NCBI GenBank assembly: GCA_041690495.1
Contig: JAWLHE010000001.1
Location: 248,001 to 312,000, forward strand
DNA length: 64,000 nt
Origin: DATAAP01 sp041690495
Lineage (GTDB): Bacteria; Pseudomonadota; Alphaproteobacteria; CACIAM-22H2
Direction: 5' to 3'
Position 1 is the stretch's first letter; every line of letters begins with the position of its first letter. Below, piece after piece: positions 8,301-18,113 of the stretch. A model generated the notes under the pieces. It was not told the DNA's origin, did not search any database, and worked only from the letters and a program-made list of their open reading frames with translations. Position numbers and translations under genes: made by a program.

Positions 8301-8710
8301 CGGTTCGGCTCGGCCCCCATTTGACAACGTCAAGTCGTTCTAAATGTTCCGAATGCTCGACTCGAATCCTTGACTCTCGCCCCATAAAGGATCATTTAAC
8401 CAATCGGGACCATGATTCGTCCCGGCTCTCGCGATTGCGCGACGCGCGCCTGCCCTAGCGGTATCGGCGCCACCTTCTCGAGAACAATCACCTGAAACAC
8501 AGGCGAACCCGCCCGCGCACGGGATCGCTCAACCGAAGAAAGATCGGATCGGCCGCGCTTCAAAGCGTGGTGGTCCAGCGCAATCTCCGATTACCTACGC
8601 AGCGAACGCCCGCCTTTCTCGCCGCCGCCCTGGATCGTCTCGATCCGGCCTGGCTTGCGGTCCCGCGCGCCGGCGCGATCGTTGCGACCAACAATGAAAG
8701 ACATAAACAA
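8301..8710. other. Long leader region upstream of rhlE
   Basis: No gene is seen on either strand. TTGACT (8370) and CATTTA (8393) stand 17 bp apart on the plus strand and could be a promoter, which would give rhlE an untranslated leader of about 300 nt. Long leaders are common for cold-induced RNA helicases, but no specific RNA structure was recognised here. Confidence 0.35.
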
Positions 8711-9943
<1,233 letters not shown>

Positions 9944-10000
9944 CGCATCGGTCGAGCTTCCTCTTGCGGAGGAGGGTAGGGTGAAGGCTAATCTCGGCTG

Positions 10001-10987
10001 ATGGGAGCCTTCACCCCCGATCAACTCGAGACGGCGGCGCGGCAGGTCCACGCGGTCGTGCCGCCCACCCCGCAATATTGCTGGCCGCTGCTGTCCGCCC
10101 GTGTCGGGGCGGAGGTCTGGGTCAAGCATGAAAATCACACGCCGCTCGGCGCCTTCAAGGTGCGGGGCGGCGTGGTCTACATGGCCGGACTGCGCGCGGC
10201 GCACCCGGGCCTGAAAGGCGTGATCGCGGCGACGCGTGGCAATCACGGCCAGAGCATCGCGTTCTCGGCCCGCCGCGCAGGGTTTGCCGCGACCATCGTC
10301 GTGCCGCACGGCAACAGCGTCGAGAAGAATGCGGCAATGCGCGCACTGGGCGCCGAGCTGATCGAGCACGGCGGCGACTTCCAGGCCGCTTTCGAGCACG
10401 CCCAGCTTCTCGCCTCGGAGCGCGGACTTTTCTTCGTCGCGAGCTTCGCCCCCGATCTGGTGCGCGGCGTGGCATCGTATGCGCTCGAGCTGTTTCGCGG
10501 CGCCGGCGCGCTCGACCGCGTCTATGTTCCGATCGGCCTCGGCTCGGGCATCTGCGGCGTCATCGCGGCGCGCGACGCGCTCGGCCTGAAGACCGAAGTG
10601 GTCGGCGTCGTTGCAGAGCAGGCAGCGGCCTACGCGCTTTCGTTCAAGGCAGGCGAGCCGGTCAGCACCAGTTCCGCCGAGACGATCGCCGACGGCATGG
10701 CGTGCCGGGTGCCGAATGCCGGCGCGCTCGAGATGATTCGGCGGGGCGCCTCGTCGATCGTCACGGTCAGCGAGAGCGAGATTCGCGCCGCGATGCGCCA
10801 CTATTTCACCGATACGCACAACGTGGCCGAAGGAGCCGGTGCCGCGCCTCTGGCCGCCGCGCTCAGGGAACGCGGGCGAAACGCCGGCAAGCGGATCGGC
10901 CTGGTGCTATCCGGAGGGAATGTCGACCGGACGACCTTCGCGGCCGTGCTCGCCGAGGAGGATGAAACGAGGATCGCCGCCGAATGA
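10001..10987 (+). CDS. PLP-dependent threonine dehydratase-like enzyme
   Basis: Fold-type II PLP enzyme of 328 residues, probably deaminating threonine/serine to 2-oxobutyrate/pyruvate. The PLP lysine is K53 in 'TPLGAFKVRGG', the substrate loop is 'ATRGNHGQS', and the phosphate-binding glycine loop is 'GLGSGICG' near residue 178. There is no C-terminal ACT regulatory domain, so it resembles the short catabolic form rather than the biosynthetic IlvA. Its stop overlaps the start of the next gene by four bases (ATGA), so the two are translationally coupled. Another beta-eliminating amino-acid substrate is possible. Confidence 0.85.
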   Translation: MGAFTPDQLETAARQVHAVVPPTPQYCWPLLSARVGAEVWVKHENHTPLGAFKVRGGVVYMAGLRAAHPGLKGVIAATRGNHGQSIAFSARRAGFAATIVVPHGNSVEKNAAMRALGAELIEHGGDFQAAFEHAQLLASERGLFFVASFAPDLVRGVASYALELFRGAGALDRVYVPIGLGSGICGVIAARDALGLKTEVVGVVAEQAAAYALSFKAGEPVSTSSAETIADGMACRVPNAGALEMIRRGASSIVTVSESEIRAAMRHYFTDTHNVAEGAGAAPLAAALRERGRNAGKRIGLVLSGGNVDRTTFAAVLAEEDETRIAAE

Positions 10988-11691
10988 CCGAAGAGCTTTT
11001 CCGCGAGGATGCCTATCTGAAGAGCTGCGAGGCGCGCGTAACCGGCGCGGACGAAGCGGGAATCCGGCTGGACCGGACCGTGTTCTATCCCATGGGCGGG
11101 GGCCAGCCCGGCGACAGCGGCGTGCTCAGGCGCAACGATGGTAGCACCATCGCGATCGCCGATACGCGCAAGGGGGCCGCTCCCGGCGAGATCGTTCATA
11201 TACCGGTGCCCCGCCAGGCCCTTCCGTCCGCAGGCGAAACCGTCGTGGCGGAGATCGACTGGGAGCGGCGCTACCGGCACATGCGCATGCATACCTGCCT
11301 TCATCTGCTGTGCGCGGTGGTTCCCGCCGGCGTCACCGGCGGATCGGTCGGCGACGCGCGCAGCCGGCTCGACTTCGATTCCGGCGACCTTGCACTCGAC
11401 AAGACGGCGATCACCGATCAGCTCAATGCGCTCATCGCCGCGCGGCATGACGTGGCGCCGCGCTGGATCAGCGACGAGGAGCTGGCGGCAAAACCCGAGC
11501 TGGTGCGCACCATGTCGGTGAAGCCGCCCACCGGGCACGGGCGCGTACGCCTGCTCGATATCGCCGGCGTCGATCTGCAGCCCTGCGGCGGCACGCATGT
11601 GCGCAACACCGGCGAGATCGGGCCGGTGGTCGTCGAGAAGATCGAGAGCAAGGGCAAGCGCAATCGCCGCGTCGTCGTCGCGCTCGCATGA
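10984..11691 (+). CDS. Alanyl-tRNA editing protein AlaX
   Basis: Free-standing editing domain of 235 residues that hydrolyses Ser- or Gly-mischarged tRNA-Ala. The zinc/catalytic ligands are all present: H103 and H107 in 'HTCLHLL', and C200 and H204 in 'CGGTH'. The N-terminal 'FYPMGGGQPGD' loop matches the AlaX-M type. It overlaps the genes on both sides by four bases, forming a tight three-gene operon with the PLP enzyme and a VOC protein. Coupling a serine/threonine deaminase to tRNA editing is a sensible pairing, but that link is inferred. Confidence 0.9.
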   Translation: MTEELFREDAYLKSCEARVTGADEAGIRLDRTVFYPMGGGQPGDSGVLRRNDGSTIAIADTRKGAAPGEIVHIPVPRQALPSAGETVVAEIDWERRYRHMRMHTCLHLLCAVVPAGVTGGSVGDARSRLDFDSGDLALDKTAITDQLNALIAARHDVAPRWISDEELAAKPELVRTMSVKPPTGHGRVRLLDIAGVDLQPCGGTHVRNTGEIGPVVVEKIESKGKRNRRVVVALA

Positions 11692-12089
11692 CGCTGCTGG
11701 TCAATATCGACGTCGACGATCTCGACACGGCGGTCGCATTCTATCGCGATGCGCTTGATTTGAAAGTGGCGCGGCGCTTCGGTGGCGGCGGGGCGGAGAT
11801 GGTCGGCAGCTCGGCGCCGATCTACCTGTTGCAGAAGAAGCCGGGCACCGCGGCGTTCAAGGACGGCCCCGCACGCGACTATGGCCGGCACTGGACGCCG
11901 GTGCATCTCGATTTCGTCGTGCCGGACATCGCTACGGCGATCGAGAAGGCGCGCGCCGCCGGTGCGCGGGTGGAGAGCGACGTGCGGGTCGAGAAGTGGG
12001 GCAAGATCGTTCTGCTCGCGGACCCATTCGGCAACGGTTTCTGTCTGATCGAATTCCTCGGCCGCGGGTATGATGAGATTCTGGGGTAG
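11688..12089 (+). CDS. VOC superfamily (glyoxalase-like) protein
   Basis: 133 residues, one vicinal-oxygen-chelate module pair. 'LLVNIDVDDLDTAVAFYRDALDLK' marks the first beta-alpha-beta unit, and 'HLDFVVPDIATAIEKA' with 'LADPFGNGFCLIEF' the second. A conserved His (HLDF) and Glu (CLIEF) are candidate metal ligands. The family includes glyoxalase I, dioxygenases and resistance proteins, and the substrate cannot be told. Last gene of the operon starting at 10001; its ATG overlaps the AlaX stop. Confidence 0.8.
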   Translation: MTLLVNIDVDDLDTAVAFYRDALDLKVARRFGGGGAEMVGSSAPIYLLQKKPGTAAFKDGPARDYGRHWTPVHLDFVVPDIATAIEKARAAGARVESDVRVEKWGKIVLLADPFGNGFCLIEFLGRGYDEILG

Positions 12090-12236
12090 AGCGCGCTTTG
12101 CGGCGTTGTAGCGTCCGCTTGCTCCGCGCCTTTTGCTTGCCGTTTGAACGCGCCCGTCAATTCGTCACGGCCGCTCGCAGATGGCAGATGCCATTGCGCC
12201 ATTCGCACGCCACCCCCATCGTGTTCTTCGAGTGTC

Positions 12237-12968
12237 TTAAGGCACAATCCCGGACCGTGCGAACTCCAAGATGCGTTCCGGTGCCGCCGCGATTTCGCGG
12301 ATCAGCTTGTTGAGGATCGCCTGCGCGAACGAATCAAAGTCCTCGGCCGCGATAACGAACGATCCTTCGCCGCCGATCAGGGTCTGCCGGAAGTACTCGT
12401 CCAGCGCGCCGATCTCGGTCAGGATCGCCAGCCCGTTTACGGTGATGCCCTCGCGAATCGCGTCGTCGCGTGCGCTCTGCGCCATCCGTCCGGAATTGTT
12501 GATCCCGTCGCCGGAGATGTCGACGACGCGGCGGCGGCCGGTGAAGCCGCTCTTCGGGAAAAGGGTGCGGCTGAAATCGACGATGCCGCTCAGGCTCGTG
12601 CCGCCGCCGTGGAATGCGCGCGGCGCCGCCCGGATGCGGTCCGCGAATTCGAGCGCGGACTCGCCGTCATTGATCAACGTCCAGCCGATCGTCTGGTTCT
12701 GCAGGAACGGGCCCGCCCACTGCACATAGGTCACCGCGATCGCGCGGCGCTCGCCCGACTGGATCGCGCGCAGGACGGTCGGATGGCGGAAAGCCGCGGC
12801 ATAGCCGTCGATCTGCAGCGCGAACTCGCTGTCGTCGATGCTGCGCGAGCAATCGACGGCCAGTATGAGCTCAAGGTCGACGGCCGGGTTTTGGGCGTGC
12901 GCGCACATGGCGCCCGGGAAGACGCTGGGTGCCAGAAGAATGACCGCCCGGAGCCACCAGGCGCGCAT
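12237..12968 (-). CDS. DUF1194 secreted von Willebrand factor A-like protein
   Basis: Exported protein of 243 residues. An N-terminal signal peptide ('AVILLAPSVFPGAMCAHA') is followed by a VWA-like fold with the MIDAS motif D39-C-S41-R-S43. 'VVDISGDGINNSG' matches the DUF1194 family, found mainly in alphaproteobacteria and of unknown function. The ATG at 12968 was chosen; TTG 12974 would add two residues. A secreted protein (13015) lies directly upstream on the same strand and could be co-transcribed. Confidence 0.85.
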   Translation of the reverse strand: MRAWWLRAVILLAPSVFPGAMCAHAQNPAVDLELILAVDCSRSIDDSEFALQIDGYAAAFRHPTVLRAIQSGERRAIAVTYVQWAGPFLQNQTIGWTLINDGESALEFADRIRAAPRAFHGGGTSLSGIVDFSRTLFPKSGFTGRRRVVDISGDGINNSGRMAQSARDDAIREGITVNGLAILTEIGALDEYFRQTLIGGEGSFVIAAEDFDSFAQAILNKLIREIAAAPERILEFARSGIVP

Positions 12969-13014
12969 GCGCAAAGGTTAACACCGTTCCGCGCCGCCGA
13001 CGAGAAGGATTCGG

Positions 13015-13497
13015 TCAGCTGCCGAAGCACTCGCGTCGGATCACGAGCGTGGACGGCTCGCGCACCATCGATGCCGCGCCGCGGTCGCCGCCGACGTCGT
13101 TGATCACGAAGACGAACGAGTCCGGTTTCGGACTGGGGGCACCGCCGGGTCCGGGCAGCAGCCACTCGATGCGCGCAAGCCGGCGCCGCCGGTCGCCGCC
13201 TTCCGGTTCGATGCGCACGATCCGGTAATGAGGACCGGGCGGATCGACCAGCTCAGGCTGATCGATCATTTCGGTACTCCCGAAGGCCATCGGTTCGAGC
13301 CGGCGCAGCGCAAGGCCGGTGAGACATGACTCGAGCGGATCGGGAAGGCGCCAGCCAGCGAGCTCGAGTGCAAGAAACTCGCGAACGACCTCGGTTTCGA
13401 GCCCGCGGTCGGCCGGCTGCGACAGCGCCGGCCCGTCGGCAAGAAGGACGGCCGCGAAGGCGAACGCGAGCAGGGGAGGCCTGGCGGATATCGGCAC
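13015..13497 (-). CDS. Secreted hypothetical protein
   Basis: 160 residues beginning with GTG. The signal peptide is 'PPLLAFAFAAVLLADGPALS'. The mature part has a central 'MIDQPELVDPPGPHYRIVRIE' segment and two cysteines (in 'ESCLTG' and 'RRECFGS') that could form a disulfide. I do not recognise the family. It is encoded 46 bp upstream of the DUF1194 gene on the same strand, suggesting an operon of two exported proteins. Confidence 0.6.
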   Translation of the reverse strand: MPISARPPLLAFAFAAVLLADGPALSQPADRGLETEVVREFLALELAGWRLPDPLESCLTGLALRRLEPMAFGSTEMIDQPELVDPPGPHYRIVRIEPEGGDRRRRLARIEWLLPGPGGAPSPKPDSFVFVINDVGGDRGAASMVREPSTLVIRRECFGS

Positions 13498-13842
13498 GGG
13501 GCGCTGGGTTCGGATGGGGCCGCGAAATTGAGATCGTCAGTTCAGTCAAGGCGGAACGCTTTGGCAAGGGCTTTCGGTGCGCCGTCATTGCCGCAGGGGT
13601 GCCCGGCCGAGGGCCGGCCGGCGAATTGGGCAAATCGGGCCCGTGCCGCCTGCGTTGTCCGGGCGCTTGCTGAAGGCGCCGATCGGAGGCATGTATCGTG
13701 AACGTGCGCCGGCCACCGCGGCAAGGCGGAAGCAGGGCCGTATATCGGTAGCCATGGGATTCATCGTGACGTCCTCGACCGCTTTCGTCCGTTCGGATCG
13801 ACTCCGCTGCGCATTTGGCGCCCGAACCCGGAGGGGCCGGCA
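13498..13842. other. Non-coding region between divergent genes
   Basis: About 345 bp between the minus-strand secreted protein and the plus-strand flavin reductase. Open frames here are short, lack ribosome-binding sites and read as arbitrary Arg/Ala/Pro-rich peptides. GC-rich partial palindromes are seen near 13608-13622, but there is no convincing promoter or terminator. Confidence 0.4.
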
Positions 13843-14421
13843 TTGACGGCTCGGCCCGGCGCCGCGCCCGCCGCGGAGCCCATTTCCGTCACCGCCCAGG
13901 AGTTCAAGGAAGCCATGCGCTGCCTTGCCGCGGGCGTTACGATCGTGACGACGATTCACGACGGCGTGCGCAGCGGCCTCACGGCGACGGCGGTGACCTC
14001 GCTGTCGGCCGATCCGCCGCAGATCCTGGTCTGCGTCAACCGCTCGGCCGGCGCGCATGACCTGATTCATCGCGGCTCGCGCATGTGCGTCAACGTTCTG
14101 AGCCGCGCGCATCAGCGTCTCGCCGCGCGGTTCGCCGGCCAGAACGGCGTGTTCGGCCCCGAGCGATTCGATGCCGGACGCTGGGAGACCCTCAAGACCG
14201 GCGCGCCGGTCCTTGCCGACGCGCTCGCCAGCTTCGACTGCATCGTCACCGAGCGCGTCCAGGCCTCGACGCACACGATCTTCATCGGCCGCGTCGTCGG
14301 TGTGCGCGCGCGGCCCAAGGCGAAGCCGCTGGTCTATGCGAGCGGCACCTATGCGAGGCTGGTCGCCGGTGCGCGGAAATCGGCGCGAAAACCGCGCGCC
14401 GTCAAGCGGCCAGCACGGTAA
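13843..14421 (+). CDS. Flavin reductase-like FMN-binding protein
   Basis: 192 residues of the flavin reductase-like (split-barrel) family, which supplies reduced FMN/FAD to two-component monooxygenases. Recognisable parts are 'MRCLAAGVTIVTT', 'GLTATAVTSLSADPPQILVCVN', 'MCVNVLS' and 'HTIFIGRVVGV'. The C-terminus is unusually basic (KSARKPRAVKRPAR). TTG at 13843 is the start, with GAGGGG upstream. A partner monooxygenase is not adjacent; the LLM-type monooxygenase at 20877 is a candidate but 6.5 kb away. Its last 20 bases overlap an ABC ATPase remnant on the other strand. Confidence 0.85.
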   Translation: MTARPGAAPAAEPISVTAQEFKEAMRCLAAGVTIVTTIHDGVRSGLTATAVTSLSADPPQILVCVNRSAGAHDLIHRGSRMCVNVLSRAHQRLAARFAGQNGVFGPERFDAGRWETLKTGAPVLADALASFDCIVTERVQASTHTIFIGRVVGVRARPKAKPLVYASGTYARLVAGARKSARKPRAVKRPAR

Positions 14422-14589
14422 GCTGATCGGGGTCGAGCGTCAGCACGGCGTCGCGACGAAGCGGTCGGCCGCCCGGCCGACCTGCTGGATGCGCCCCTGA
14501 TCCGGCACGGCGATGCGGTCGGCGGTCGCATTCGCCTCTTCCTGGTCGTGCGTCACATGGATCGTCGTGCGCGCGGCGGACGGGTGCAT
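14402..14589 (-). pseudogene. Remnant of a MalK/PotA-type ABC transporter ATPase
   Basis: Translating the minus strand from 14589 gives 'ARTTIHVTHDQEEANATADR' and then 'VPDQGRIQQVGR'. That is the H-loop and end of the nucleotide-binding domain of sugar/polyamine-type ABC ATPases. The frame then hits TGA. In the next frame the DNA reads 'AVLTLDPDQLTVLAA' and stop at 14402, which looks like the end of a TOBE domain. The Walker A and B and signature regions, and most of the TOBE domain, are gone. So this is a deleted and frameshifted relic of a gene whose length was about 1 kb. It does not match the neighbouring Liv ATPases and is therefore of different origin. Confidence 0.7.
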
Positions 14590-14598
14590 CGGCCGGGA

Positions 14599-15303
14599 TC
14601 AGCCGGCGACGCCGATCAGGTCGCTGAGCTGCTGGGGGTCGTCGAGCAGCGGGCGGCTGTCGCCGTCGTAGACGGCCTTGCCGCGATCGAGGATGACCGC
14701 GCGCCGGGCGAACTCGAGGGCGAGGCGCGCGTGCTGCTCGACCAGAATGATGGCGAGTCCGTCCTCCTCGCGCAGCCGGTGGAATGCCGCGATCAGCGCA
14801 TCGACGATGACCGGTGCCAGCCCCTCGAGCGGCTCGTCCATCAGCAGCAGCGAGGGATTGCCCATCAGCGCGCGGCCGACCGCGAGCATCTGCTGCTCGC
14901 CGCCCGAGAGCTGGCTGCCCATGTTGCGCCGCCGCGCGGCGAGGCTCGGAAAGAGATCGAATATGCGCTGTAGGGTCCAGCGGCCCGGCCGCGCCGCGAC
15001 GGTGAGGTTTTCCTCGACCGACAGCGACGGAAAGATCTCGCGCTCCTGCGGCACGTAGCCGATGCCCGACACGGCGCGCCTGAAGACCGGCAGGCGCGTA
15101 ATGTCGCGCCCGGCAAGCGCGACCGATCCGGCGTGCAGGGTGGTATGGCCCATCACGGTCGCGAGCAGGGTGGTCTTGCCGACGCCGTTGCGCCCGAGCA
15201 GCGCCAGCGTGCCGCCCTCGCCGAGTCCGAGCGTGATGCCGTCGAGCACCACCGTCTCGCCGTAGCCGGCCGAGACATTCGCAAGATGGAGCCAGTCAGA
15301 CAT
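14599..15303 (-). CDS. livF: Branched-chain/aromatic ABC transporter ATPase, LivF type
   Basis: Cytoplasmic ATPase of 234 residues. Walker A GRNGVGKT, signature LSGGEQQ, Walker B 'LLLMDEP' followed by the LivF hallmark 'LEGLAP', and H-loop 'VEQHARLALEFARR'. The ATG at 15303 overlaps the end of livG by eight bases. Last gene of the binding-protein/livHMGF transcription unit, whose promoter carries an operator shared with the aromatic cluster at 44.8 kb. The substrate may be an aromatic acid rather than leucine (inferred). Confidence 0.93.
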   Translation of the reverse strand: MSDWLHLANVSAGYGETVVLDGITLGLGEGGTLALLGRNGVGKTTLLATVMGHTTLHAGSVALAGRDITRLPVFRRAVSGIGYVPQEREIFPSLSVEENLTVAARPGRWTLQRIFDLFPSLAARRRNMGSQLSGGEQQMLAVGRALMGNPSLLLMDEPLEGLAPVIVDALIAAFHRLREEDGLAIILVEQHARLALEFARRAVILDRGKAVYDGDSRPLLDDPQQLSDLIGVAG

Positions 15304-16048
15304 GGTGGCGCTCGCCCAGATAGACCTCCCGCACGCGCGCATCCGCGGCGATCTCCGCGGGCGCGCCCTCGACCAATATGCTGCCCTGGACGAGGACCGT
15401 GATCCGCCTGGCGAAGCGGAAGACGAGATCCATGTCGTGCTCGATGATCAGAACCGCGATGTCACGCGGCAGCTGGTCGATGATGTCGAGGATGATGGCG
15501 CTCTCGGTTGACGGAACGCCGGCCGCGGGCTCGTCGAGCAGCAGCACCTTGGGGCGAAGGCCGAGCGCGATCGCGATCTCGACCAGCCGCTGGCGCCCGT
15601 AGGGCAGCTCCTTGAGCGTCCTCAGCGCATCGTCGGCGATCCGCAGCCGCTCGAGCAGGGCGTAGGCCTCCTCGACCACCCGCCGGTGCGATCCGGCGAC
15701 CCGGAACATGTCGCCGGCGACGCCCTCGCGCTCGCCGATCGCCATGGTCACGTTCTCGAGAACCGAGAGGCCCTTGAACAGCTGGTTGATCTGGAACGTC
15801 CGGCCGATGCCGCGCTTGACGCGCGCCTCCTGCGAGAGGCTCGTCACGTCCTCGCCGGCGAGCAGGACATGCCCCGCCGACGGCTTGAGCCGGCCGGTGA
15901 TGAGGTTGATGAACGTCGTCTTGCCGGCGCCGTTCGGCCCGATCAGGGCGTGGCGCGCGCCGGCGCCAAGCGCAAAGTTGATGTCCTGCGCGACGCGCAG
16001 CGCGCCGAAGCTCTTGTTGAGCCCGCGCGTCTCGAGCACCGCGCTCAC
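15296..16048 (-). CDS. livG: Branched-chain/aromatic ABC transporter ATPase, LivG type
   Basis: 250 residues. Walker A GPNGAGKT, Q-loop region 'GIGRTFQINQLF', Walker B 'VLLLDEPAAGV' and H-loop 'IEHDMDLVF' are in place. The signature is degenerate: 'LPYGRQRLVEIA' replaces LSYG-Q-R, as is usual in LivG. GTG at 16048 overlaps the livM stop (GTGA). It forms the ATPase pair with LivF. Confidence 0.93.
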   Translation of the reverse strand: MSAVLETRGLNKSFGALRVAQDINFALGAGARHALIGPNGAGKTTFINLITGRLKPSAGHVLLAGEDVTSLSQEARVKRGIGRTFQINQLFKGLSVLENVTMAIGEREGVAGDMFRVAGSHRRVVEEAYALLERLRIADDALRTLKELPYGRQRLVEIAIALGLRPKVLLLDEPAAGVPSTESAIILDIIDQLPRDIAVLIIEHDMDLVFRFARRITVLVQGSILVEGAPAEIAADARVREVYLGERHHV

Positions 16049-17043
16049 CGCCGCCCCCGCTTCACGAGGCGCAGCGCCTCGTCGAGCAGGCCGAGGATGC
16101 CCCCGCGCGCGAACATCACCACAAGCACCAGCAGCAGGCCGAGCCAGAAGAACCAGTAGACCGGATCGGTCTTGGCGAGTTCGTCCTCGGCGATCATGTA
16201 GGCCGGCGCGCCGACGAAGGCGCCGTAAAGGCGCCCGACGCCGCCGAAGATCAGCATGATCAGGACGCCGCCGGAACGCTGGAAGCTGAGCACGTTGAGG
16301 CCGACGAACTGCGTCGTCTGCGCGAGCAGGCCGCCGGCTATCCCCGCCAGGATGGCCGAGATGGTGTAGGCCGTCACCAGGCGGCGGCGCACCGGCGTGC
16401 CGATCGCGTGCATGCGAACGACGTTCTCGCGAATTCCGGTCAGCGAGCGCCCGAATGGCGAGTGGACCAGCACGCGCACGAAGATCCAGGCGACGAACAG
16501 GACCGCCAGGCAGTACCAGTAGGCCGTATGCCCGAACATGTCGAAGCGGAAGACGCCGAAGATCTCGTCGATCTGCATCCCCTGCAGGCCGTCGGCGCCG
16601 CCGGTCAGCCATCCTGCCTTGTTCGCCGCCTCCTCCAGCATGAAGACGATGGCGAGCGTCAGCATCAGCAGGGTCAGGCCGGTCGTGCGCAGGATGATCA
16701 GCCCGGACACCAGGCCGACCGCGCCCGCGGCGGCGCCCGCAAAGATAAGGCCGGTGATCGGCTCGTGCCAGCCCTGTACGGACAGGATTCCGGCAGCGTA
16801 GGCGCCGACCCCGAAGAATGCGGCGTGGCCGAGCGTGATGATGCCCGCGTAGCCGAGGATCAGATCGAGCGACAGCGCGAACAGCACCATGATGAAGATC
16901 TGGCTGCCGAGCGCGAGATAGGGCGGGAACAGGAAATAGCAGGCGATCCCGGCGACCCACGGCAGCAATTCCCACCAGCGCAGGCGATGGCTGCGGGTCA
17001 TGGCCTCGACCGGGGACAGCTTCTTCTGTATCCGCGCCAGCAT
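16045..17043 (-). CDS. livM: Branched-chain/aromatic ABC transporter permease, LivM type
   Basis: Inner-membrane permease of 332 residues with eight or more hydrophobic segments. LivM-typical motifs are 'GYAGIITLGHAAFFGVGAY' and 'GGVGRLYGAFVGA'; the coupling region reads 'RSLTGIRENVVRMHAIG'. The ATG at 17043 is used. A GTG at 17052, overlapping the livH stop as GTGA, would add three residues and fits the overlap habit of this operon. Confidence 0.92.
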   Translation of the reverse strand: MLARIQKKLSPVEAMTRSHRLRWWELLPWVAGIACYFLFPPYLALGSQIFIMVLFALSLDLILGYAGIITLGHAAFFGVGAYAAGILSVQGWHEPITGLIFAGAAAGAVGLVSGLIILRTTGLTLLMLTLAIVFMLEEAANKAGWLTGGADGLQGMQIDEIFGVFRFDMFGHTAYWYCLAVLFVAWIFVRVLVHSPFGRSLTGIRENVVRMHAIGTPVRRRLVTAYTISAILAGIAGGLLAQTTQFVGLNVLSFQRSGGVLIMLIFGGVGRLYGAFVGAPAYMIAEDELAKTDPVYWFFWLGLLLVLVVMFARGGILGLLDEALRLVKRGRR

Positions 17044-17048
17044 CGGCT

Positions 17049-17921
17049 TCACGCCCGTCCGAACAGGCCGGCCGGTCGCCACAGCAGCAGGGCGAAGGTC
17101 GCGACATAGATGAAGAACGCGCCGAATTCCGGGATCAGGTATTTGCAGGCGAAGTCGCTGATGCCGAGCAGAAGGGCGGCGAAGAACGGCCCGCGGATCG
17201 AGCCAAGACCGCCGACCGCGACCACGATCAGGAAGTAGACCAGGTGCTCGAAGGCGTAGCCGGGATTGATCGCGAGAATCTCGGCCCCGAGGCCCCCGCC
17301 CAGCGCCGCGAGGCCGCTGCCGAGCGCGAAGGTCAGGGTGAACAGCTGCCCGGTGTTGATGCCGAGCGACTGCGCCATGCGCCGGTTGTCGACCGCGGCG
17401 CGAATGCGCGCTCCGAAATTCGTGCGCTCGATGGCGAGCCACAGCGCGATGACGATCGCGAAGCCGGAGACGAGGATGAAGGCCCGGTAGGCCGGGAAGG
17501 TCACCGCGCCGAAATGGAACTCCTGGTGGAAAATCTCCGGCACGGTCATGCGCTGCGGCAGCGGCCCCCATGCGAACTTCGCGGCGGCCGTCGCCATGAA
17601 GATCAGGCCGATCGTGAACAGCACCTGCTCCAGCTCGCCCGCCGAATAGAGACGTGCGTACAGCATCCGCTCGAGCACGATGCTGGCCAGGGCCACCACG
17701 ATGCACGCCGCGGCCAGCGAGAGCGCGAACGGCACGCCGTACGAGTTCATCAGGGTGACCGTGACGTAGCCGCCGGCCATGGCGAACACGCCATGTGCCA
17801 GGTTGGCGAAGCCCATCAACCCCATCGTCACGGACAGACCGACCGAGACGATGTAGAGGATCATCGCATAGGCGGTACCGTGGAACAGAATGCTGATGAT
17901 CGTGGAAAGCAGCCCTTCCAT
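17049..17921 (-). CDS. livH: Branched-chain/aromatic ABC transporter permease, LivH type
   Basis: 290-residue inner-membrane permease. 'GFANLAHGVFAMAGGY' near the N-terminus and 'VGGLGSIRGPFFAALLLG' near the C-terminus are typical LivH motifs; 'FGARIRAAVDNRRMAQSLGI' is the cytoplasmic coupling helix. Length is normal. It starts 192 bp after the stop of the binding-protein gene; a strong hairpin lies in that gap. Confidence 0.92.
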   Translation of the reverse strand: MEGLLSTIISILFHGTAYAMILYIVSVGLSVTMGLMGFANLAHGVFAMAGGYVTVTLMNSYGVPFALSLAAACIVVALASIVLERMLYARLYSAGELEQVLFTIGLIFMATAAAKFAWGPLPQRMTVPEIFHQEFHFGAVTFPAYRAFILVSGFAIVIALWLAIERTNFGARIRAAVDNRRMAQSLGINTGQLFTLTFALGSGLAALGGGLGAEILAINPGYAFEHLVYFLIVVAVGGLGSIRGPFFAALLLGISDFACKYLIPEFGAFFIYVATFALLLWRPAGLFGRA

Positions 17922-18067
17922 CAGCGATCGCCCACCCGGCTGATCTTGCGCGACGACCCGGTCACGAACCCACCCCCTTGCTGCTCGCGTTCCTCCGATC
18001 TTCTTAGGCTGTCGGGAAGGCCGGTCACAAGGCTGTTCAGGTAGGGGACGCGCGATTCAGGAGCAGG

Positions 18068-18097
18068 AATGCCGTCGCGGGCGACCGCGACGGCATT
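18068..18097 (-). terminator. Strong hairpin between the binding-protein gene and livH
   Basis: Perfect 13-bp arms AATGCCGTCGCGG and CCGCGACGGCATT with loop GCGA, 17 bp after the stop of the binding-protein gene. There is no U-tract on the minus strand. It therefore more likely slows 3' decay or partly attenuates transcription, giving more binding protein than permease. Confidence 0.6.
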
Positions 18098-18113
18098 CTG
18101 GTTTGGTGCGGGA

